DNA from: Penicillus capitatus
Lineage: Eukaryota > Chlorophyta
DNA length: 64,000 nt
Assembly: GCA_965649825.1 (NCBI GenBank)
Contig: OZ287705.1
Span: forward strand, 682,001-746,000
Reading direction: 5' to 3'
The position numbers and the translations under genes were made by a program. This document shows, piece by piece, positions 34,046 through 43,834 of the stretch (its first letter is position 1; each line of letters begins with the position of its first letter). The notes beneath the pieces were generated by a model. The model saw nothing but the letters and a program-made list of their open reading frames with translations, had not been told where the DNA came from and did no database searches.

Positions 34046-34864
34046 GATAAGGACCGCCCAACCCACTCAGGCAACAGGATAGGATGAAGGATGGGAAGAT
34101 GCAGTATCAAGCAGCGCCCGCCGTTCGTACAGATCCTACAGGTAGGCATAGGTCTAGCATCCACATACGCGATTGCCGTGCAATGCGTTTAAAAGAATGA
34201 GGAGAGAGACCGTTTTTTCAGTTGCCTACAACAGCCCGATCAAGTAACCCGCCTCTGATTCTGCATTGATTTTATGTGTTGTTGGGGCCTCAGCCATTCC
34301 AATAGAGAACACGCCGCATCTCATGCCCGAATATAATACTGAGAGAAATCATGTCTGAGCATGCATGCATGTATGTATACATGCACAGACCATCAAGATA
34401 ACCCATATGAGCTCTTCAAGATGCTGATGGTATCAGTAGTGAGCTTTCGATCATTCCGCTTGCTGGAAAGACTTGAGAACGAACGTCAGACAGGACAGTC
34501 CATTGCTTACCGTCGGACTGCGGCTGTTAATGAAAATTTGCGCACACGGCCGTGCTTGCAAAAATCGAAAGTGGGAAGAAGAAAACCCCCTCTTGTAAAA
34601 TAAACGCGGTGGCCATGTCACAGAGGGAACGACTAATGAAAGAACAAATAGAAAACGGTTCACGTATTCAAGTACGACTTATGAAATGATTTGAAGTCCG
34701 ATGCTATGTACATCGTGCCACGGCACTCTGTACGGTCAAGATCTTCGTCTTTATCAAACAACATCAAGCACAACAGCAACATTGTTATGTCCAGTCTACC
34801 CTTGTGTGTGTATGTCGGTAGGTAGGTAGGTTGGTTGGCAGGTCGGATTCAATTTCCATCTTCT
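34046..34864. other. Intergenic stretch, no supported gene
   Basis: No gene recognised. Contains a short GGTA/GGTT run near 34817-34840, close to the 3' end of the ARM-repeat gene. Confidence 0.5.
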
Positions 34865-37575
34865 TCAGGCTTGAGAGTATCGCGCCCTTCGAAGACCAGC
34901 AAGGCTCTTCAGTTTTTGAAAGCGTTGTCCTTTTGGGGGTTGTTGGGTACTCTTTTCTTTGCCAAGGGCGACGTCTGAGTCACAGCTGTCGGTCCTTGAC
35001 CTTCTAAAACTAACAGATAAAGTTGATGCTCTCTTATCTGTTTTCCGGCTTCGGGTTGATGGTAGACTAAAGGACTGGCCTCTAACTGTTTTATTCATTT
35101 CCGCCAACAGGTCTGCCTGGTCCTTAAAGGACAAAGTGGCGGCGGATCCAAAAGAGTTCATTCTCGATACGACTCTTTCCGCCTTCTTCTTTTCCGCTTT
35201 CTTGGATGCCTCGATGCTCTTCATCCTCTGAAAGATCTTTGACAACATTTTCTTTTCTTCACAATCGCTTTCCATTGCACGGCTAGCAGTAAACAATGAG
35301 CTATAGGCACCAGACTGGACCACTTGATCGCAGACCTACACAGAAAATAAAGACGGTATGTATAACGGCGGCGGCGGCGGCCGTATGGATGTGCGTTACC
35401 TCGTCCAGAGCAAATTTGGACATCTTGCACAGAACATAGACCGTGTCCGTTTTGAGTCTCGGATTGGCTTCTTGGAGAAATTCACAGAGCTGTGGGATGA
35501 TGGAAGACGATGTCAGATAGCTGGAGCACTCTTTGAACGAAAGACTCTTGAGAATCTCAAATCCGAGTCGCTTGAGCTGAATACTACAACTATTGACGAG
35601 TTCTGCAAGGACATCAAATCCGCAGTGCTGGGCCAGAAGACGCGAGGTCTTCACTGGAAGTGCAGTAAGGACATTCATGACGATGTCATGGATTTCTTGA
35701 CAGACAATTCCGGTAGGAGTCACGAATTCTAACAAGCGCGAAAGAATGCCTGTGTCACAAATTGCCCGAGCACCAGGCTTCAACGCCGACACGGACTGCA
35801 GCACGGTAAAGAGATGATCCAGTCCAGGTTCATGTTGAAAGGGTCCTTCTCCTGATTTCTGCTGATCTAAGAAGTCTGTAAAGAGAACGTCGGTTTTGGG
35901 CACGACCCCGAGGTCGATGCATTGTTGGGGTGTCTCGATTGGGCCCTTCTCGATGATACGGGCACACAGGCTCCAGCATCGTCTTCTGAGATTCACGCAA
36001 TCGCTGTCAAACCATGCCACAATGTCTGTGAGCACTCCGGTGGCAAGAACATCGTCACAACGGTCTTCTTCTTCGATAAGTTTGGTAAGGATATTGAGGA
36101 CAATCAATTTGACGGCACTTGTGCCTTCGTTCATTTCTGTTCTGAGGCGCTGCAATTCTGAGGAACCCAAGTTTTTTGCCATGGCCTGACGTGCGACAAC
36201 GTCCGCTTCAATCATGGAATGGATGATATGGAGTGCCGCCTGCGTTACCGACATCGCATGCGGTAACTGAGCAAGGAAACTGTCACTCTTGGCCAAATCG
36301 GTCGCCATTCTATCGTGCATATCCCATGCCACGACCAAGATATCGATGGCCTTGGATGCACACGCTTTGGTATCCCTCAGAATAATGTTGCTCAGAAAAT
36401 GCGCTTCGTCCGTTCCGACGTCGAACTGTTTGCGGTGCACGGCATCCAACAGTCCGTCGAGGAGATGGAGACGCACAGATTCGAGCTCTTCTCCCTTACC
36501 CTGCTCGTAGATCTCTCTGAATAACATGTATGCCATCTGGGCAGGTAGATTCTGTAGATCTTTGCCATTGGATGCGTTGACGTTCTTTCCAAAGAGCGCA
36601 ATCGCCAATGGTTTAATCTCCGCATCCTCCATTCTGAGCAACGGTGTCAGAAACTGCACGACGTCGTCTTCCTTCAATTTCGCTGCGACAACGTCGACGT
36701 GCTGGATCTCTGCAAGGCATTTGAGAGCGCCCAGTTTGGTTGGCAGCTCATTCTCTTCCCTCAGCATTTTAATCAAGGAAGGCAGAGCACGAGAGAGAAG
36801 AGTTTTGACTTCGGCGTCGTTGTCCTTGGAGACGAGACGCACCAGAGACAGAACAGACGTACAAGCGTAAGTCGCCACTTCGATCTCGTTCTCATAATCG
36901 ATCTTGTCTAGAATAAAATCCATAACCTTGCATTCCATAAAGGTCTGGCCAGACCATACATACACACATAGTGTGAGAAAACAAAGACGTCACAGTACTT
37001 AAGCGCACCTGGCAGTACTCAAGATTATGCTGAATCAAAGTCGTCATGCATCTTAGTGCCCCTTCACGTGTTTCGCGTCTCTTGGCGGTGATGAGGCGCT
37101 TGACAATGGTCAGGACTTCCGCCGGCTGCAAAAGAAGTGTCGACTCTTGGCCTAAGCACAGCCTCGCCAGGAGGTCTGCACAGGCGAAAGAGCCGTCCAT
37201 GTCCGTCGTCATCGATGCCATGCATGAAAGAAGTTTTTGAAAAAGCGGTATCACATTGAGCAGGACTTCCTCCTCATCGAGTCTCGTAAAGGACCCCATT
37301 TCACCTGCATGGGTACCAGGGACCCACGCTTGTTTCAGAACGGCGTTAAGATCTCTGGGATGTCTGGCAGCGATGAGAAGCTGCACCAGCGAACCGACGA
37401 GATTCGCGTCATCTGAAACTTCGCGTTCGCCTTCGCCTTCGCGTTCGTCAGGTGGTGACCCCTCGTGGCGGACCGTCGATGAAAGGGAGAGGTCTTTGGA
37501 ATGGTGAAAATGCAGTGTCAGGGTGCCGTCGTCGTTCGACGTCAGTCCGACGCCGACCACTTTGTTGGACACCAT
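34865..37575 (-). CDS. ARM/HEAT-repeat protein
   Basis: Three main exons: 37575-~37012, 36945-~35400 and ~35339-34865. The chain is almost entirely helical repeats of about 40 residues typical of armadillo/HEAT folds (e.g. TYACTSVLSLVRLVS, LPSLIKMLREENELPTKLGA, AALHIIHSMIEADVVARQAM, LVNSCSIQLKRLGFEILKSL). The last exon is Lys/Arg/Ser-rich (KKAEKKKAERVVSRMNSFGS) and likely disordered. Such proteins are scaffolds or chaperones; resemblance to proteasome-assembly ARM proteins (PSMD5-like) is possible but not established. The start is the first true ATG (37575). Confidence 0.75.
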
Positions 37576-37938
37576 TCGGTCAGTTCGGCAGAAGATGATG
37601 CTGTCCAAGAAAGGCACTGTTGTTTACTGAGAGACTCGGCACGGAGTCCACTCAACGTGGCCAGACAACACAGAGCAGTACACGTTCAGTTGTATCAATC
37701 AATCGACAACAGTCTACGCAATTCCAATCCACTAACGCCGCTGGAAAAACGGTTCCTACTGTGGGAACGCAGCTACGCCCGTTTGAATTGATAAGAGGCG
37801 TTGTTGGAAGAGATTTTTTGAGCTTCGAGGCACAAGTCAACAAGTCGCGTCGTGCGATAAGCGCCCTTCTTTTCCTAAGGCTTTGATGGAACAAACGTCT
37901 GACTGGACGCTTTGGATAAGCTCCTTGTAAGATGTCTT
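37576..37938. other. Gap between the small unknown gene and the ARM gene
   Basis: No gene seen. It may contain 3' exons of the small gene at 37939-38334, since an alternative splice could extend that frame, or the ARM-gene promoter. Confidence 0.4.
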
Positions 37939-38334
37939 CTAACCGACACGCATCTTCGTCATCTGCGAAAAAATGCACGCCGTGTAAATGACGACGCGGG
38001 AGTTTCTGTGTCTTGTCGTCTCGGTGAATGCCGCCCTTGCATTTGAGCTCGGCATCGGTCGGCCGAAGGAGACGGAGAGCGTCTTGACGCATTCGCCATT
38101 GATGACGGTCGCGTCTTCGAGACACCAGGAGCATTGAGAGACGTCAACGGCGGGGGTTGCCTCCTTGCGCTGATTGGACACCGTGTCCAGCTCTGTCCAG
38201 TAGCGCCGCCGGTTGGCGAATTGGCGGCGGAGGCGGATGTTGACGTTCTTCTCGGTGAGCTGCACGACGATATCCGCGACGCTTTGCAAAAGGGCGACGA
38301 AAACAGTCCCACAACATGAGATGGTTTTGTACAT
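37939..38334 (-). CDS. Small unknown protein, third cistron after IspE
   Basis: Starts MYKTISCCGTVFVALLQSVA; the ATG overlaps the IspE stop codon by one base (TGATG). About 131 codons if unspliced. A helical, basic N-terminal half (VVQLTEKNVNIRLRRQFANR) is followed by a C-x2-C...C segment (CSWCLEDATVINGEC) that might bind a metal. The frame beyond that Cys cluster is weaker, and an intron there could lead to a different C-terminus. No family recognised. Its codon pattern up to the Cys cluster looks protein-coding. Confidence 0.55.
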   Translation of the reverse strand: MYKTISCCGTVFVALLQSVADIVVQLTEKNVNIRLRRQFANRRRYWTELDTVSNQRKEATPAVDVSQCSWCLEDATVINGECVKTLSVSFGRPMPSSNARAAFTETTRHRNSRVVIYTACIFSQMTKMRVG

Positions 38335-39467
38335 CACCCTTGTACGACGGCACTGGTCGTCCAGGCATTGCTCGGCGTGTACCACTTCCCCGCCATCCGG
38401 TTGATAAGTCGAGCAGGCGAGACGAACAGATCGCTGTATTTTTCTTCCTTGGATAGGAAATCGGGAACGTCGTCCGATCCAAAGCATACGATGGTGCTGC
38501 CGCTGCCTGTCATGAAAACCGATTCGAAATTGCCTTCCCGTTTCAGCCTTTCTTTCAGTTCCGCCAGCTCCGGAAGAATGGAGAAGGCAGGAGGCTCAAG
38601 ATCGTTGACACACAGCTCCTGGGTGATCGTGCCTCTCTGCCGCAACCCATCGAGCAACTCCAGTGGATCTGCCATGCTGCGGCCGTCCAAATCCAGTGTC
38701 TTGAAAATCTGAGGCGTCAATAGACTGACGGGAGGCTTGACGAGGAGCATCGGCGTGGACAACGGTATCGGCGGCATCACGTTCTCCACAATCTCCCCGC
38801 GACCTGCATCCCCTCGCATTGCCATTGAAAACCGCAAGAGAGAGGACCTGTGCAGTAGGCAGCGCCTTCGGAGAAGAAGACGGAGATGTCAGATCCGATC
38901 TCCCCCGACCAATCCAGCAGATCCTGATTCGATGCAACCTGCAGCACAAGAGGGGTAACACGGTTGCGATGCTGCCGGAGGGGCAACGTTTCCGCAGATT
39001 TCGTTGGCTGCCCACAGAGTAGTGGCTGCGTTTGCACTTCCGCCGCCGAGTCCAGCTCCATGAGGCACCGTCTTCTGCAGGTCGATATCGAAATGCTGTT
39101 GGATGTCCGTCTTGGAACGGTAGAGATTCAATGCCTTGATGACGAGATTGGAATCGTCAGTCGGAATGTCGGCGATGTTACACGTCAATCGATCGCTCTT
39201 TCCTTCGATGGGTGCCATCTCCATACGGTCTCCCAAATCGATGACATGAAAAAGAGATGCCAGATCATGAAAGCCATCTGGCCGACGCCCCATGATTCTC
39301 AAAAACAGGTTAATTTTAGAGGGAGAAAACACCGACAGTCGATCGGATGCGCCCAGTGCACTTGGTCGTGCCACACAGCGACGCTTTGGTGAATGTGCGT
39401 GATACCATCGGCCTAAGGGTCCACGGTTATGCGTAGGGGTCTCCGATCTCAGACGCAGAAGAGACAT
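38334..39467 (-). CDS. ispE: 4-diphosphocytidyl-2-C-methyl-D-erythritol kinase (IspE)
   Basis: GHMP kinase of the plastid MEP isoprenoid pathway; phosphorylates CDP-methylerythritol at the 2-hydroxyl. Visible motifs: SPSKINLFLRIMGRRPDGFH (N-terminal IspE signature), VPHGAGLGGGSANAATTLWA (GHMP ATP-binding loop), then after an intron near 38950-38998 GEIGSDISVFF, and after a second near 38820-38862 the C-terminal domain with FESVFMTGSGSTIVCFGS. The first ~45 residues are Arg/Ser/Pro-rich without a hydrophobic core, like a chloroplast transit peptide. The start codon overlaps the mL41 stop codon (TGATG), and its own stop overlaps the next ATG. Confidence 0.9.
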
Positions 39468-39775
39468 CAGGTGGATTTTGGCGTTTCAACGTCGAGAGCG
39501 ACGTAGGGTTTCAATTCGAAGTTCAGTAAAGAAGGCACGACGTATCTCGGCCTCTTCAAGGGAGACACAATGTATCCTCCTGCAGACATCCCTCGCCTGA
39601 GCAGACCTTCGCTTTCTGGCGACAGAGATCGACCTTTGGCCGTGTGTCTTCCTGTCGGCAGGCACCCTTTGCCCTTAAAGTATGTTTTTGCGCCGCGTTT
39701 TGAGCTGAGTTGCCAGTAGCCTTTCGTCGGTGCACGCTTTGCTCGCACAAAGGCAGCCAAGATGCGTGTAAGCAT
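39467..39775 (-). CDS. MRPL41: Mitochondrial ribosomal protein mL41
   Basis: Intronless, 102 residues. The core KRGAKTYFKGKGCLPTGRHT followed by YIVSPLKRPRYVVPSLLNFE and LKPYVALD matches the mL41 (yeast MRPL27) family: basic N-terminus, GxGxxxTGRHT-type motif, then VVP and LKPYV. A component of the large mitoribosomal subunit. It is the first member of a same-strand run in which its TGA stop overlaps the IspE ATG. Upstream, the divergent UDP-sugar pyrophosphorylase starts about 140 bp away. Confidence 0.88.
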   Translation of the reverse strand: MLTRILAAFVRAKRAPTKGYWQLSSKRGAKTYFKGKGCLPTGRHTAKGRSLSPESEGLLRRGMSAGGYIVSPLKRPRYVVPSLLNFELKPYVALDVETPKST

Positions 39776-39918
39776 GCCGATGGATGATGTGACTGGCTGG
39801 GATCAACGGATTCAGAGTATTCATCCGTACGACCCTTTCGGCGGCGCAGAGCAATCGACCAGACCATAAAGACAGCACCTCCGAGCACTGCAAATTCTTG
39901 CCGATTTCGATAGCCACG

Positions 39919-42181
39919 ATGTCCGACGTGTTACAGAGTCATGCCTCCCTCTTTGACGAGAAGGTGATGGAGATGACGTCGAGGAGTCACCGTCAAGCAC
40001 GACGCTTCTGTCTTTGTGCAGACCAGTGGATTTCTGCAGTCTTTGGTGGCGGAAGGCCAAGAGCATCTGTTTCGCGATTGGCCAGCACTCGGTATTCCTT
40101 TCAGACAGCGAAACGTCGCATCGCGAGTGGAGATGGTTGGTAGGAACGGGCGACGACGATAAGAAGAGATTAGTGACGCAGCTTCAGGGGATCGATGCAT
40201 CGACGGAAGGAGGTCTCATCGAATACGTCCGTCGAGCCAAAAAGCTCCTCGACGAATCCAAACGCGGTGCGCATCGTCCTGCGTCTGGTGTCCCCGCACA
40301 GGCGTCGGTGGATGTGTAGGGGTGAATCCAATGGACGGCTATACGCCCAGTGTGCCAACCGGCAAGAGCCTCGACTTTGGCAGCGATGCATTTCAGCAGC
40401 TAGAGAATCAAGGCAGAGAGACATCGATCATCGAGATATCGGCAAAGCGGTGTTGTGTGATGCAGGCGTCGTCGAAGCGGGGAAGTCTGTCTTTGTGTTG
40501 GTGGCCGGCGGCTTAGGAGAGCGTCTCGGGTTTTCTGGCATCAAAGTGGCGCTTCCGTGCGAGACGGCCAGATACACTTCGTTCCTGCAGCTGTACATTG
40601 AGAGCATTCTGGCCATCCAGGCCAAGGCCCGGAAAGAAGGCAGTCCTGATCTTCTCCTTCCTTTTGTCCTGATGACGTCGGATGACACGCACGCGCGAAC
40701 AATGGACTTCCTCGAACAGCATCAGTACTTTGGCATGCAGAAAGAGCAAGTGTGATTTTGTGTGACCGTATGAAGATAGCGAAGAGCGGGTGTGTGGTGT
40801 GGACGCAGGTGCATGTCTTAAAGCAAGAGAAGGTGGCATGTCTGGCAGACAGCGATGCACGTATCGCTCTGGAGAAGAACGATGCCTATGTCGTAGAGAC
40901 GAAGCCGCACGGCCATGGCGATATCCATTCCTTGATCCATTCGAGCGGCCTGCTGTCGGGCTGGGTGGCACAGGGCCTCAAATGGCTCTGTATCTTTCAG
41001 GATACGAATGCTCTCGTTTTCAATGGACTGTTAGCGGCACTGGGTGTCAGCGCCGCCGAAAACTATGACATGAATTCTCTGGCCGTTCCGAGAAAGGCCA
41101 AAGAGGCGATCGGTGCGATCGCTACGCTGAAACACGAGAACGGATCGGAGATCACGATCAACGTCGAGTACAACCAGTTGGATCCGATGCTGCGGAACAC
41201 CATTAACAAAGAAGGAGATGTCAATGACGCCACAGGATTCTCCCCGTTTCCTGGCAACGTCAATCAGTTGGTGTTCAAAGTGTGACTTGTGTGGTGTGAT
41301 GTGACGTGGCCACGATGGATGTCTGTTTGTGCTTAGCTGGATACATACATGGAGCAGCTGAAGAAGACAAGTGGCCTCATTTCGGAATTCGTCAATCCAA
41401 AATACAAAGATGCCACGAAAACGGCGTTCCAGAAATCGACCCGACTCGAATGCATGATGCAAGACTATCCAAAAACGCTCTCGGCGGAAGCGAAGGTCGG
41501 ATTTACCACCATCAACCAGGTCCGTCTCTTCAGACCTGTCACATCATCGTTCAGTATCAGGCGTAGGTGTGGGCAACGTACTCTCCTGTCAAGAACGCCG
41601 TGGCGGCGGCTGTGAAGAAGGTCGAGGAGGGATGCCCACCGCACAGCGCGACGGCAGCAGAGGCAGATCTGTATGAGTCCAATTGCAAGAGGCTAACGCA
41701 GATCGGCGTACACGTCGGCGAAGCGGACGTCTATACCTTCAACGGCATGCAGACGACGTTCCATCCACGTGTGATGATCACGCCTTCCTTTGCCTTGACG
41801 TTTCAAGATCTAAAGGTGCGTGGCCTCACACGGTGAAAGAATACAGAGGCGATGCCGGACGTTGGATCCAGGACAAATTTCCGTCCCCTTCACGCGTGAC
41901 CATCAAGAAAGGATCCGTGTGTATCTTGGACGGATCCAGCATCACGGTCGAGGATCTGGAATTGGACGGCGCGCTCGTCGTGTCAACCACGAATGCATTG
42001 ACGATCAAGGATGCAAAGGTACGAGCCTTGGCGTTGTCGAATTGCTCAATCGGCGGCGTGTGTCTTGCAGATCGCTAACAAAGGATGGGCAGTGAAAGCC
42101 GTGGAGGACGACAGTGCAGTGGCCGAAGAGATTCGCATTCGCGGATTCATTTTTGACAAGATCGAGACGGAGACCATGTAA
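39919..42181 (+). CDS. USP: UDP-sugar pyrophosphorylase
   Basis: About ten exons. Recognisable in order: [39 protein letters not shown] (nucleotide-binding loop), [89 protein letters not shown], then the C-terminal left-handed beta-helix ([15 protein letters not shown]) ending [14 protein letters not shown]. It makes UDP-glucose, -galactose, -glucuronate and other UDP-sugars from the sugar-1-phosphates and UTP. Introns are very short; two of them appear to be 35 bp (40267-40301) and 29 bp (41820-41848). Two introns contain the GTCACATC/GATGTGAC octamer. Exon joins around 40390-40450 are uncertain. Confidence 0.9.
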
Positions 42182-42748
42182 ACGCGATGTCACCTTTCAG
42201 ATGCACTGCCGACATAGAAGCTATCCTTAGCCTTAGCCAGCGTCGGATTATCAAGATGCCGACGTTCTTCGAATGTCTCTGTGTCTGTTATCTACAGCGA
42301 TGCCCGTGAGCATCGGCGGAGAGGATGACCAGCTGTAGAGACAGTGAATGTGATCGTGAACGGACCCTTTCTGTTACTGAGTAAAGATGACAGTACTTGC
42401 AGAAGCTGCGACGGTTAGCGTTGGATCGATGCTGGATGTGTTGTCCACGGCTGTGGGCGCTGAGAGGCATCGATGAAAAGCGTCGTCGTCGTCGTCGCGT
42501 GAAAAGACGTTGAAGCACCGAACTGTCGTCGAACTTCTGTCGTTCGCTTCGTTGCGCGTTACCCACGTGTCCCGTACCGCGACAGCGTTTATTGCTGCCT
42601 CGGACAACTGTGGGCATTGGACCGGCATTCCGCTGCTTTCAGGTTCGCACAACAGGATGGACGGTTAGAATTTGGTAATGGCGTGATTCCTGTATTCAGG
42701 GCTCGTCCCTCTCCGTCACGACCTCTGTGTTCGGCACCACGAAATTCG
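42182..42748. other. Gap between USP and TAF11
   Basis: No gene seen. The TAF11 frame stays open upstream of its first ATG to about 42617, so an upstream coding exon of TAF11 is possible. Confidence 0.4.
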
Positions 42749-43480
42749 ATGCATCTGGAAGAACCGCAGGGCGCAGCGTCGTTTCTCTCTGAAAGTTCAG
42801 ATGAAGATCTCGATATGGAACCGCACCATCTGGCCGTTGCTGGTGAGGAAGGAGAAAGACAAGGCTCTGTCGTCATGGCCGAAAACGATGCACCAAACGG
42901 TACGCGTGGAGCATCTCCATAACCTGCTGTCTACATCGACCCTCCTGTAGAAGATCTCACAGACACATCGTCCGAAACAGAGAGCACAGACGCGACAGGT
43001 TCCGCCCGGCAGGCGCCATGACGCTTGATATTGACGGATGCGTTTTAGGCGGCGAGGGAGATGCGCCGTGCAAGACTAGAGAGAAGTTCTATAGGGCGAT
43101 GCTCTCAAACATGAGCGAGATCGAGCTCGATAGGTGACGGTCGTTGAGTGAAGGGGCATGGAGGAGCAGGGTAGGGTGTGTGTGGTCTCAGGTATGAAGC
43201 CTATCGTCGCTCGTGTCTGCCTCGACCCAAGATGCGAAAACTGATTGCGTCGCTGAGTCATTTGCCGGTGAACGATGACAAGATCCTCATCGTCGTCTGT
43301 TCGCTCGCCAAAATGTTCGTCGGCGAGATCGTTCAGGAATCGAGAGTGGTGGCATCCGCCGCCGGGGAATCTGGATCCCTTCGACCCGAGCACATACGCG
43401 CAGCCTTTAAGAAACTGGAGGCTCACGGACGAGTGATGCGCCGCCGGTCGATGAAGCGATTTTTTCGATGCGCCGCCTGA
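42749..43480 (+). CDS. TAF11: TFIID subunit TAF11
   Basis: Spliced frame: an acidic N-terminus (LSESSDEDLDMEPHHLAV), two introns near 42900-42950 and 42999-43047, then KFYRAMLSNMSEIELDR | YEAYRRSCLPRPKMRKLIAS, followed by LIVVCSLAKMFVGEIVQESR and SGSLRPEHIRAAFKKLEAHG. The MSEIELDRYEAYRRS...VGEIVQE...L-P-HIRAA sequence is the TAF11 histone-fold domain, which pairs with TAF13 in TFIID. It converges on the large ankyrin gene. The start is the first in-frame ATG. Confidence 0.88.
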
Positions 43481-43834
43481 GCAATGGATGAATGGATGGT
43501 TGATTGAATGGTTCATAGAGCAGAGGTTTATTGCATTTAAGAGGGATTGTCATCGTCCAAATCAAATCTCTCAGAAATCGTCGACCCATGCCTCAATGTA
43601 CATGACTAGCAGAGACACCTCAAAACAACGCGGATCATCAGTGGCCAAACAATAACTACACGAGGAAGAAAGGAGAAATAATGAGCAGACGTCGTCGTCG
43701 TATCATATCAGCTGTCACTTCACTGCGTAGGGACACGTATGCTGCGCAGAAAGAACACTTGTATGGTGCGTGCGACAAACACGCTGTTTTTTTGTGCTCT
43801 TTGGCAGCCGCTTGTCTGACAGGTCGGCCTGCGT
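43481..43834. other. Gap between convergent genes
   Basis: 3' ends of TAF11 (+) and the large ankyrin gene (-); nothing else recognised. Confidence 0.5.
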
